NCBI GenBank assembly: GCA_035455265.1
Contig: DATIFK010000157.1
Coordinates: 1-41,996, forward strand
DNA from: MGOM01 sp035455265
Lineage (GTDB): Bacteria > Chloroflexota > Anaerolineae > Anaerolineales > E44-bin32
Direction of reading: 5' to 3'
Length of the DNA stretch: 41,996 nt
Made by a program: the position numbers and the translations under genes. The notes under the pieces were generated by a model. It worked only from the letters and a program-made list of their open reading frames with translations, searched no databases and was not told where the DNA came from. Shown here piece after piece: positions 15,959 to 23,081 of the stretch (the stretch's first letter is position 1; each line of letters starts with the position of its first letter).

Positions 15959-17526
15959 CGCGAGACCTGATTGTCCTCGTTGCGGCAGCCGCAGGCTTCG
16001 AGGACGACTCCGCCGCGGCTGAGCGTTCCGTCGTATTCGTAGGTCAACCCGGCCGAGACCCAGCCGTCGAGGTTGAACGGCAAGGATGCGTCGGCGGAGA
16101 TCCACTCACCGTTGTATTTGCGGGCCAGGTGGAGGTGGGTTCCATTCGAAACACCACCCTCACACGACGGATGGCCGAGGCGGTCGCCCTGAGAGACGCG
16201 CGTACCGGCCGCCACCCGATCCCGGCTCTCGACATGCATGTACAACACGGCCCAGCCGGTCTGCTCCAGGCCGTCACCGTCGAGATCCTCGACCACCTCG
16301 CCGTTCTCGGCGCGCAGAATCAGACCGTCGGCGACCGCCGTCACCCACTCATTCGACACGACGCAGCCGAGGGCATACCCCGGCGGGGCGAAATCCAACG
16401 CCGCCCAGGCGGCGTACGCGCCCCAGGCGGAATGCGGGCCTCCCGTGAACGACCAGGTAGCGCCGTCTTCGAACGGAAGCGACATCGTCGGTTGTTCCAG
16501 GTCGGGCGGGACGAGCGGCTCGACGGCCAGCTCGAAGGGGTCGCCGAACAACTCGGAGTACAGGCTGCTGAAACCTCCATTCATCTTCGTTCGCCACGAC
16601 TCCACCGGCAGAAGCGCGGCATACAGCGATTCGACTCCGGCGGTGCCGGCATTCAAGCCCGGCCCGGCGGGCACCTGGCGTCCGTCGGCGAAGACGAACG
16701 GCCCGGCCCACCCGGCGCGCCAGCGGTAGAAGCCGTGGTTGACCTGGTCGGCGGCCCAGGACAGCTGGGAGAAGAGACCCTCGGATCCTACCTTGACGAA
16801 TCCCAAAGGATAGGCGAGTGCGTCTGCCGAGATGTACGACGAGCGCACCCACCCGCCGCGATCCTCCAGAATCGCCAGAAGCAATCGCGGGTCGACCGAG
16901 TAGCGCTGGGCCACGAGCTGCACGATCTCGGCCCCACTCATTCGACGATCCTCGATCGTCTCGTGATAGGAGCTGAGGTAGCTTGCCCACGTGCCGACGA
17001 AGGCCTGGAGGTCGAAGAGGGCACTGGCCGGACCGTACACCAGTGCGGAGTCTGGGATGATCTTGGCGGCCGGACCCGGGGACTCGACGATCGGTGGTGG
17101 AACTTCAAGGGTCTGGCCGACGGGCAGAATATTGGGATTCAGCAGGCCGTTGGCGTTCTGGAGTTGCCGCGGCCCGATCCCATAACGTTCGGCAATGCCG
17201 CTCAGCGAATCGCCCGGCTGGACCACGTAGTAGACGGTCTCGGTGCGCGGCGTCGGCACGGCTCGAAGCGGATCGGGCGTCGGTGTGATCGGCGGGCTGC
17301 CGGCAGGCCGCAGGGTTGGAAGAAGCCGAGTCAGCGGATCGGTAGTCGCCGTCGGAATCGGCGATGGAGTCGGGCTAGGGCCCGGCAGCCATCCGTGCCA
17401 GGGTGCGACGAGTTCCCACGACGGCGTTGGGGCCGGCCGGCCGCAGGCCGCAGCCAGCGCCAGCGTGACCACGGCCCACCTTCCGGATCGAATCCGCTCG
17501 CGTCGACCGTTGCGCGAGGCGGTCAT
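15955..17526 (-). CDS. LysM/M23-type lipoprotein, paralogue 1 of 3
   Basis: 523 residues from the ATG at 17526, which overlaps the stop of the small membrane protein gene by 4 nt (ATGA). The signal peptide ends at LAAACG (Cys28), followed by a long Pro/Ser/Thr linker with PSPTPSPIPT-like repeats. The LysM domain (about 98-145) contains YYVVQPGDSLSGIAERYG, the cleanest of the three. The middle domain contains YSVDPRLLLAILEDRGGWV. The M23 domain shows GGPHSAWGAYAAWAALDFAP, EDLDGDGLEQTGW, LYMHV and THLHLARKYNGEW. It ends in EACGC. Likely a cell-wall endopeptidase or a divisome/elongation wall-remodelling factor anchored on the outer face of the membrane; substrate unknown. Confidence 0.9.
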   Translation of the reverse strand: MTASRNGRRERIRSGRWAVVTLALAAACGRPAPTPSWELVAPWHGWLPGPSPTPSPIPTATTDPLTRLLPTLRPAGSPPITPTPDPLRAVPTPRTETVYYVVQPGDSLSGIAERYGIGPRQLQNANGLLNPNILPVGQTLEVPPPIVESPGPAAKIIPDSALVYGPASALFDLQAFVGTWASYLSSYHETIEDRRMSGAEIVQLVAQRYSVDPRLLLAILEDRGGWVRSSYISADALAYPLGFVKVGSEGLFSQLSWAADQVNHGFYRWRAGWAGPFVFADGRQVPAGPGLNAGTAGVESLYAALLPVESWRTKMNGGFSSLYSELFGDPFELAVEPLVPPDLEQPTMSLPFEDGATWSFTGGPHSAWGAYAAWAALDFAPPGYALGCVVSNEWVTAVADGLILRAENGEVVEDLDGDGLEQTGWAVLYMHVESRDRVAAGTRVSQGDRLGHPSCEGGVSNGTHLHLARKYNGEWISADASLPFNLDGWVSAGLTYEYDGTLSRGGVVLEACGCRNEDNQVSR

Positions 17527-17843
17527 CTCCCATCCGGAACGAGCCGACGAACGATGAGTCCCAGTCCGAGGGCGATGAGCAAGATGGGTCCGAATAGATG
17601 GTCGTTGAGGAATCCGTTCTCCCGAGCGAGCCAGAAGACGCCGAGGATGAGCGCGGCGACGTAGGCGCCGAGGGCCTGCCTCCGCCGGTCGACGGCGGCG
17701 CGAACGATGCCGATGAGGGCCAGCAGCACGACGGCCAGCGGCCACCAGCGCAACACTTCCGCAGGCAGAAGGTGGCTTTCCACCATCAGCCACACGAAGC
17801 CGGTGAGAAGGAGGAACCAGCCAAAGAGGGGACGACGCATCAT
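17523..17843 (-). CDS. Small four-helix membrane protein (LiaI/LiaF-like, DUF5668 type)
   Basis: 106 residues. Four hydrophobic helices are visible, beginning FGWFLLLTGFVWLMV, then WWPLAVVLLALIGIV, then LGAYVAALILGVFWL and FGPILLIALGLGLIV. The 'helix, short loop, W-WP-helix' pattern is that of LiaI/LiaF-like transmembrane regions, which in Firmicutes take part in cell-envelope stress sensing. Two ATGs lie side by side (17843 and 17840); the first is 6 nt from a GGAAAGAAG ribosome site. It opens the operon with the three LysM/M23 lipoproteins, which supports an envelope role. A possible -10, TAAGAT, lies at 17881-17876 without a clear -35. Confidence 0.75.
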   Translation of the reverse strand: MMRRPLFGWFLLLTGFVWLMVESHLLPAEVLRWWPLAVVLLALIGIVRAAVDRRRQALGAYVAALILGVFWLARENGFLNDHLFGPILLIALGLGLIVRRLVPDGR

Positions 17844-17931
17844 TTCGCTTCTTTCCAGGGTCGGCTTCGGGCCCAATCTTACCGCGCCCAGCCCGGCCAT
17901 CCCTGGACGCGGCAAGTTCCATGCCAGCGCC

Positions 17932-17960
17932 CAGCCGCCAGCCTCCGCTCAGGGCGGCTG
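17932..17960. repeat. Hairpin downstream of the GNAT gene
   Basis: CAGCCGCC (17932-17939) and GGCGGCTG (17953-17960) form an 8-bp stem around 13 nt. It lies in the 282-nt gap between the GNAT gene and the next minus-strand operon. There is no clear T-tract, so its role as a terminator is uncertain. The gap holds no credible gene. Confidence 0.35.
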
Positions 17961-18014
17961 ATGGGCGAAGGGAATCTCCTGTGGCAGACCGCGAGTGGAG
18001 AGTGCCGAAGAGTG

Positions 18015-18061
18015 GCCCTGAGCGGGAGCGAGGCGCGAAGCGCCGAGCGAAGTCGAAGGGC
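18015..18061. repeat. Palindromic intergenic element of the CCCTGAGCG...CGAAGGG type
   Basis: The stretch starts GCCCTGAGCGGGAGCGAG and ends CGAGCGAAGTCGAAGGGC. It encloses a perfect inner hairpin GGCGC-GAA-GCGCC, and its outer ends GCCCT/AGGGC pair. Sequences of the form CCCTGAGCGAAGTCGAAGGG recur between genes in many unrelated bacteria, from memory. I see no second full copy in this window. Confidence 0.5.
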
Positions 18062-18125
18062 GCTTGGGCAAACCGCGCGCAAGGCGGGTGCGATGCCAGT
18101 AGGACGAGGTTGGAGTCGCAGGGGG

Positions 18126-18629
18126 TCAGGGAGGGAGGGGCTTGGCAAGCAAGAAGGCCGGCTCAGTGATGTCCTGGATCCGGCCGCGGTCGTCAATGTA
18201 CGACCACGCGCCCGGGTCCTCACCGAAACGCTCGTAGCCGAGGCGCTCGTAGAGGCGCAATGCCCCGGCGTTGTCCTTGGCGACGGCGATGACGACCTGA
18301 GTGAAGCCCTGTCGGCGCAGGAAACCTTCGGCCTCGGCGACCAGGGCGGTGCCCAATCCGAGATTGCGGAATTCGGGGCGGACGCGAAACGCGTAGAGGT
18401 ATCCGGAGGCGAGCGGCTGGCCCGGGAAGGCGCCGCCGAGCTGCACAAAGATCTGGCCGACGACCTGCCCCTGCACGTCCGCGACGAAAAGGGCGCGTTC
18501 GCCGCGCCGTGCTTCCTCATACGCGGCGCGATACAGGCGGCGGAAGCGGCGAAACTCCCCGCCCCACTCCAATGCCTCCAGATCCGCCTCGACGGCCGGG
18601 CGGATGCGGAACGCCAGCGCTTCAGCCAC
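18126..18629 (-). CDS. GNAT family N-acetyltransferase
   Basis: 167 residues. The acetyl-CoA-binding motif A is present as FRVRPEFRNLGLGTALVAEAE (about 90-110), followed by the NAGALRLYERLGYERFGE segment typical of the C-terminal strand of GNAT proteins. The substrate is not predictable; RimI-like or small-molecule acetylation are equally possible. The GTG start at 18629 overlaps the stop of the upstream DHH-CBS-nucleotidyltransferase gene by 8 nt, so the two are probably translated from one mRNA. Confidence 0.85.
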   Translation of the reverse strand: MAEALAFRIRPAVEADLEALEWGGEFRRFRRLYRAAYEEARRGERALFVADVQGQVVGQIFVQLGGAFPGQPLASGYLYAFRVRPEFRNLGLGTALVAEAEGFLRRQGFTQVVIAVAKDNAGALRLYERLGYERFGEDPGAWSYIDDRGRIQDITEPAFLLAKPLPP

Positions 18630-21246
18630 TCACACGATCCAACAAGGAATCGAGCAGCCTGCGCTCAGCCTGGGCGTCGGTGACAGTGCCATCGAGCCAG
18701 GCCTGACGCAGCGCCGTCAACACGCGGCCATAGGCCGGGCCGGGGGGCAGGCCGAGCGCGATGAGATCCTGCCCGGTGACGGTCGGCTGGATGAACCGGT
18801 ACGACGCCAGGTAGCGTTCGATGTTGCCACGGGAGGGATCGCCGTGTCCGAGCGCCAGCCATACGCCCACCAACGACGCCTCGGGGGCCTCCTCGAAGGC
18901 CGAAACGACCTGGCTGGCGCTCGCCGAGGACGACCACCCTTCGCGCTCACGCCACAAGAGGGCGGCCGTCCGGATGGCGCGCGAGGTCCCCAGCGGCATG
19001 TGGAATCGACCCAGAGCCGAGTCGACGGACTCGGCGTCGAGGCGGATGAGCCATAGCAGGTACAACAGCTCGCGCAGAGTCGGGCTCATCGCCAGGCGCC
19101 ACGCCGCCAGCGGCTGGAAACCGTCCGCGGACGCGGTGCGGTCGGCGAGCCAATCGTCCCACGTCAGAGCCGGGTGAACGGCGCGCAGGACTCCCAGCTG
19201 GGCCAGACGCGCCAGGATCTCGGCCCGCCTCGGCTCCTGGAAGATCAGCTCCAGTTCGTTGCGCAGGCGCTCGCCACTGACCCGGTGCAGGAGCGTCAGC
19301 GCCTCGCCCATCAGGCGAAGCGTCCTGGGCTCGATGTCGAAGCCGAGCCGCTGTTCGAGGCGCACGGCACGCAAGATGCGCGTGGGGTCATCGATGAAGC
19401 TGATCGAGTGCAGCACGCGAATCTTGCGCTGGCGCAGATCCTGCCCCCCGCCCCACGGATCGAGCAGCTGCCCATAGGTCGGGCCGTCGAGGCGGATCGC
19501 CAGCGTGTTGATGCTGAAGTCCCGGCGGTGCAGGTCGAGCTTGATGCTTCCCAGCCGGACGGACGGCAGCGCCGTCGGGTGCGAATAGAACTCGGTGCGC
19601 GCCGATACGAAGTCGAGCGAGCGCGGCAGTTCGCCGGCGGCTTCCCCGCCCGCCCCGAGAGCCGACCACAGCTTCGCCTCGGACTCATCCAGGCGCCACT
19701 TCGCCGTCCCGAAGCGACCGTGGCTGCTCACGCGGCCGCCGTAAGCGTGGGCCAGCTGACGCGCCAGAGCGATAGCGTCGCCCTCTACGACCAGATCGAA
19801 ATCCGTGCTGGGCTGACCGAGCAGCAGATCGCGAACGAAACCGCCCACGACGTAGATGGCCGCCTGCGCGGCCTCGGCCTGCCGGGCGACCAGGTGCAGC
19901 AACGCCAGCCGCCTCGGTGGCAGAGCTCGCTCAACCTCTTCGGCCAGCGACGCCGGAGGTTTCCCGGCCGCCGGTCCAGCCAGGCTGCGCAGCAGGTCGG
20001 TGCGCGTGACGATCCCGATCACTTCGCCGCTGGCACTTTCGGCCACGGGCACCTGCCCCCAATCGTGCTGGATCATCAGGCGCTGGAGATGCTGAACCGA
20101 GTCTTCGGGATGAACGATGACGCTTCCCGGTTCCATCACATCGGCGACGGGCTGGTCGCCCATTTGGTGGGCCATGGCGCGGTCCACGGCGCGGCGCGTC
20201 AGCAGGCCGACGACGCGGCCGTCGGACACGACGGGGTAGCCCTCGTGGCCAAAGCGCTGCATGCGATCGGCGGCGGCGCGAATCGTCTCCGCCGGAGGCA
20301 GGAGCTGCGGCCCGCGCGACATGATCTCCCCGACCGTGAGCGCCGGGCGCACGATGCGCGCCAGCTCGAGCTCCACCTCGCGCCGGACATCCTCGAGCCG
20401 GCGATTTCGGATGAGGGCCGCCGCCGCACGGTCGTGCCCGCCGCCGCCGAAGTGCTCGGCGATCCGACCCACGTCGAGGGCGTCGCTGGTCGAGCGCGCC
20501 ACCATCTGAATGTGCCCTTCGAGGCCGACCAGGACGAACAGCCCTGCCGGGTCGAACAAGTCACGCAGCTTGTGGGCCAGCGTCGAGATTTCGTCGGTGA
20601 GGCCGGGCGCCTGCGCGCTGGCGATGACGATCGAAAGGCCGTGCACCGTCAGGCTCTCGGCGTTCTCGAGCAGTTCGTCGTACAACTCCCGCTGGGCCGG
20701 CGAAAGCGGATGGTTGAGGAAGTCCGAGGCGATGGTCAGGCTGGCATCGTTGTCCAGCAACCAGGCGGCGGCGCGGGCGTCACGCGCCGTCGTGCCGGCG
20801 TAGGAAAGCGAGCCGGTGTCCTCGTAGATCCCCAGCAGCATCAGGCTGGCCGTCACCAGGTCCAGGCGCGTGCCCGCCTCTTCGAGCGCTTCCACCAGGA
20901 GTGTCGTCGTGGCACCGACCTCTTCGATGTGGGCCGTCCAGCCTGAGGGGAGCGGCGCCGAGCGAGGGTGATGATCGACGACGTGCACCCCCGTCTCGTC
21001 GGTCATGCCTTTGACCGACGGCAGGACCTGCGTGTCGACCAGCGTCAGCCGGTCGACAGGTTCTCGTTTCAGGTCGTCGAACTCGACCAGGGGCAGACGG
21101 TCGCTGTAGAGAGTGAGGAAGGCGCGCAGGTTGCGGTTCAGCCGGCGCGGCAGGACACCGACGGCGGAGGGATCGAGCAGGCGCGCTGCGGCCAGCGCAG
21201 CCACGGCGTCGAAGTCAGCCTGCTCGTGGGTGAGAATCAGATGCAT
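18622..21246 (-). CDS. DHH-DHHA1-CBS-CBS-tRNA nucleotidyltransferase/poly(A) polymerase fusion
   Basis: 874 residues. An N-terminal DHH phosphoesterase domain (motif THEQADFDAVAA at 6-17, VVDHH near 90) and a DHHA1 domain (HFGGGGHDRAAAA) are followed by two CBS domains (about 310-430; TVGEIMSRGPQ and VADVMEPGSVIVHPEDS). Then comes a class II nucleotidyltransferase: VVGGFVRDLLLG, STDFDLVVEGDA, RRDFSINTLAI, DPTRILRAVRLEQRLGF and ERLRNELELIF. The C-terminal half matches CCA-adding, A-adding and poly(A) polymerases, which cannot be told apart by eye. This fusion is known from Aquifex and several other phyla, where it is associated with tRNA 3'-end building. Both phosphoesterase and transferase motifs look intact. 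An ATG at 21246 sits 25 nt from a TATAAT box. Confidence 0.92.
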   Translation of the reverse strand: MHLILTHEQADFDAVAALAAARLLDPSAVGVLPRRLNRNLRAFLTLYSDRLPLVEFDDLKREPVDRLTLVDTQVLPSVKGMTDETGVHVVDHHPRSAPLPSGWTAHIEEVGATTTLLVEALEEAGTRLDLVTASLMLLGIYEDTGSLSYAGTTARDARAAAWLLDNDASLTIASDFLNHPLSPAQRELYDELLENAESLTVHGLSIVIASAQAPGLTDEISTLAHKLRDLFDPAGLFVLVGLEGHIQMVARSTSDALDVGRIAEHFGGGGHDRAAAALIRNRRLEDVRREVELELARIVRPALTVGEIMSRGPQLLPPAETIRAAADRMQRFGHEGYPVVSDGRVVGLLTRRAVDRAMAHQMGDQPVADVMEPGSVIVHPEDSVQHLQRLMIQHDWGQVPVAESASGEVIGIVTRTDLLRSLAGPAAGKPPASLAEEVERALPPRRLALLHLVARQAEAAQAAIYVVGGFVRDLLLGQPSTDFDLVVEGDAIALARQLAHAYGGRVSSHGRFGTAKWRLDESEAKLWSALGAGGEAAGELPRSLDFVSARTEFYSHPTALPSVRLGSIKLDLHRRDFSINTLAIRLDGPTYGQLLDPWGGGQDLRQRKIRVLHSISFIDDPTRILRAVRLEQRLGFDIEPRTLRLMGEALTLLHRVSGERLRNELELIFQEPRRAEILARLAQLGVLRAVHPALTWDDWLADRTASADGFQPLAAWRLAMSPTLRELLYLLWLIRLDAESVDSALGRFHMPLGTSRAIRTAALLWREREGWSSSASASQVVSAFEEAPEASLVGVWLALGHGDPSRGNIERYLASYRFIQPTVTGQDLIALGLPPGPAYGRVLTALRQAWLDGTVTDAQAERRLLDSLLDRVSG

Positions 21247-21270
21247 TCCGTTCGTCCTGCCCTGGCGCGG

Positions 21271-21276
21271 ATTATA
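21271..21276 (-). promoter_or_regulatory. Predicted -10 box of the DHH-CBS-nucleotidyltransferase gene
   Basis: On the minus strand TATAAT (21276-21271) is followed by CCGCGCC, 24 nt before the ATG. A CTGACC at 21300-21295, 18 nt upstream and supplied by the heptamer array, is a weak -35 candidate. The 15-mer CCACTGTATAATCCG is shared exactly with the promoter at 33002-33016. Confidence 0.6.
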
Positions 21277-21277
21277 C

Positions 21278-21492
21278 AGTGGCCGGTAGCCAGTGGTCAG
21301 GTGTCAGTGGTTAGTGGTTAGTGGTTAGTGGATAGTGGTTAGTGCTAAGGGGTTGGTGGTTAGTGGGTGGTGCCATTGGTCGGTGGTCATGGCTCAGAGA
21401 CTGTCCTTCAGACGGCGGCGCGTCCGAGGTTGTCTTCGGCGAGAACCGGGAGCCGGAAGCTGGGAGCTGTAGGCTGGGAGCTGGGAGCTGGA
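21278..21492. repeat. Double heptamer repeat array (TTAGTGG block, then GGGAGCT block)
   Basis: The 257-nt gap between the DHH-CBS gene and the GH13 gene has no gene. From 21278 to about 21370 it consists largely of 7-bp units: TCAGTGG, then TTAGTGG three times, ATAGTGG, TTAGTGC and later TTAGTGG. From about 21448 to 21492 a second array uses GGGAGCT units (CTGGGAGCTGTAGGCTGGGA and on). Both phases are plain to see. The first block starts right at the -10 region of the DHH-CBS gene. Confidence 0.75.
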
Positions 21493-21503
21493 CACTAGGG
21501 CGT

Positions 21504-22907
21504 TCAGGACGCCGGCGTCCAGATTTGCGCCCCGCGCGGTTCGATCTCGACGCGCAATCCCGCCGGGCTCAGGGATCGGGTTTCGCCGCGCAACTGCTCG
21601 CGCACGGCGCGGCCTGGTTCCCAGCCCGAACCTCCGGCAGGCAGCAAGACGACCTGGTCCGAGTCCGAAACGCTCAGGACAACTCGCACCTCTCGGTCTC
21701 CCGACGTGCGACTGAAGCTGAGCAGCCCGCGTTCGTCATCCGCCAGGAGGACACGCAACTCTCCTCGGCGCAGAGCCGGCTCGCGCTTTCGCAGGTCCAC
21801 CAGGGTCCGGACCAGAGCGCGCAGGTCGGCGTCCCAGGCGGATTCGTCCCAGGGGAAGGCTCGGCGGCTGTCCGGGTCCTTGTCGCCGGGGAGGCCGATC
21901 TCGTCGCCGTAGTAGATCCCGGGTGCGCCGGGAAGAGCGAACTGAACGACGAAGAGCTGACGCAGGCTGTTGTCTTCAGGGCAGAGGGTTCGGATGCGGG
22001 GCGTGTCGTGGGATCCCAGCGGCAAGTAGTGAGCGTGGGTGTGTTCGGAGGGATAGGCCGCCAGGATGGCCTCCAGCCGCTGCGAGAACTGGCTCGGCTG
22101 GAGCTGCCCTCCTACCAGAAACTCGAGCAGCGCTTCGCGCACCGGGTAGTTCATCAATCCGTCGAAATGACCGGATCCAACCCAGCGGGGGTCGACCGTC
22201 CAGATCTCGCCGACGAGGTAGGCGTCGGGGTTGGCGCCCTTGACCGTCTCCCGGAATTCGCGCCAGAACGAGTCGTCATCGATTTCGTTCGGGACGTCGA
22301 GACGCCAGCCGTCTGCCCCCCGCTCGATCCAGTGGCGTGCGACCCCCAGCAGGTAACGGCGGACGTCCGGATGGGAGATGTTGAATTTCGGGAGACTCTT
22401 GATTCCCCACCACGCCTCATAGGCCTCGGCTTTGCCCGGGCCGAAAGCGTCGAGGGGGAAGGACCGGACGTGGTACCAGTCACGGAAGGCCGAGTGCTCT
22501 TCGTTCTCGAGCAGATCGACGAAGGCGTGGAAGCCGCGGCCCGAGTGGTTGAACACACCGTCCAGGATCAGCCGCATGCCTCGCCGATGGATGTCCCCGA
22601 TCAGGGCATCGAAGTCGGATTCCGTTCCCAGCCGCGGATCGATCCGCAGGTAGTCGATCGTGTTGTAGCGGTGATTGGAGCCGGCGTGGAAGATCGGATT
22701 CAGGTAGAGGGCCGTGATGCCCAAATCCTGAAGGTAGTCGAGGCGCTCCTGGATCCCACGGAGATCGCCGCCCTGGTACCCCCACAAGGTGGGCGGCGCG
22801 CCCCAGCGTTCGACATTGGGTGGGTCATTCGAGGGGTCGCCGTTGTAGAACCGATCGGGGAAGATCTGATAGAAGACGGCGTCCTGGACCCATGCGGGTA
22901 CGATCAC
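21504..22907 (-). CDS. GH13 alpha-amylase family glycoside hydrolase
   Basis: 467 residues. A (beta/alpha)8 barrel starts almost at the N-terminus (WVQDAVFYQIFPDRF). Conserved GH13 regions are complete: region I DGVFNHSG (116-123), region II DGWRLDVPNE with nucleophile Asp204, region III VGEIW with acid/base Glu234, and region IV LGSHDTPR with Asp301. There is a short C-terminal beta domain. The barrel entry resembles neopullulanase/cyclomaltodextrinase or maltogenic amylases, but the N-terminal dimerisation domain of those enzymes is missing. No signal peptide is visible, so it is probably cytoplasmic and acts on maltodextrins. The start is a GTG at 22907 preceded by GAGAGA. It stands alone, between two repeat-bearing gaps. 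Confidence 0.9.
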   Translation of the reverse strand: MIVPAWVQDAVFYQIFPDRFYNGDPSNDPPNVERWGAPPTLWGYQGGDLRGIQERLDYLQDLGITALYLNPIFHAGSNHRYNTIDYLRIDPRLGTESDFDALIGDIHRRGMRLILDGVFNHSGRGFHAFVDLLENEEHSAFRDWYHVRSFPLDAFGPGKAEAYEAWWGIKSLPKFNISHPDVRRYLLGVARHWIERGADGWRLDVPNEIDDDSFWREFRETVKGANPDAYLVGEIWTVDPRWVGSGHFDGLMNYPVREALLEFLVGGQLQPSQFSQRLEAILAAYPSEHTHAHYLPLGSHDTPRIRTLCPEDNSLRQLFVVQFALPGAPGIYYGDEIGLPGDKDPDSRRAFPWDESAWDADLRALVRTLVDLRKREPALRRGELRVLLADDERGLLSFSRTSGDREVRVVLSVSDSDQVVLLPAGGSGWEPGRAVREQLRGETRSLSPAGLRVEIEPRGAQIWTPAS

Positions 22908-22954
22908 GTCTCTCTCATGGCGGCGGCTGCGGGCGGGCAGTGTAACACAGCCGT

Positions 22955-23056
22955 CGGTGGTCAGCTGTCAGCGGTCCGCCATGCGCTCTGCTATTCCTCC
23001 TCCCAAGGAGGATGAATGGGAGCTGGGAGCTGGAGGCCGGAGGCTGGGAACCTTCC
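22955..23056. repeat. Heptamer repeat remnants before lipM
   Basis: A short run of TCGGTGG, TCAGCTG and TCAGCGG units (22955-22978) is followed, after an imperfect palindrome around CCTCCTCCCAAGGAGG (about 22996-23011), by a GGGAGCTGGGAGCTGGAGG stretch (23018-23036). Both heptamer types of the 21278-21492 array are thus present again in the same order. The array ends 12 nt before the lipM -10 box. No gene is seen in this 174-nt gap. Confidence 0.55.
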
Positions 23057-23068
23057 GCTCACACCTCG

Positions 23069-23074
23069 TATAAT
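23069..23074 (+). promoter_or_regulatory. Predicted -10 box of lipM (leaderless configuration)
   Basis: TATAAT at 23069-23074 is followed by CCATCCT and then the ATG at 23082, a distance of 7 nt. Transcription would start at or beside the A of ATG, so the mRNA would have no Shine-Dalgarno site. No -35 is evident. Confidence 0.6.
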
Positions 23075-23081
23075 CCATCCT

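Noticed and set aside
16129..17664. 511-residue plus-strand frame opposite the first LysM/M23 gene
   Set aside because: Antisense to a protein with signal peptide, LysM and M23 motifs; no domain of its own.
17844..18125. Possible small gene in the 282-nt gap
   Set aside because: Frames here are short, Arg-rich and built on palindromic repeats; no ribosome site followed by a plausible protein.
19174..20946. 590-residue plus-strand frame opposite the DHH-CBS fusion
   Set aside because: Antisense to a gene with intact DHH, CBS and nucleotidyltransferase motifs.
21278..21370. Heptamer array as a CRISPR
   Set aside because: Units are 7 bp with no spacers of 25-40 nt between identical repeats, and no cas genes are present.
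23016..23081. In-frame upstream start for lipM
   Set aside because: It would translate the GGGAGCT repeat and the -10 box; family homology starts at the ATG at 23082.
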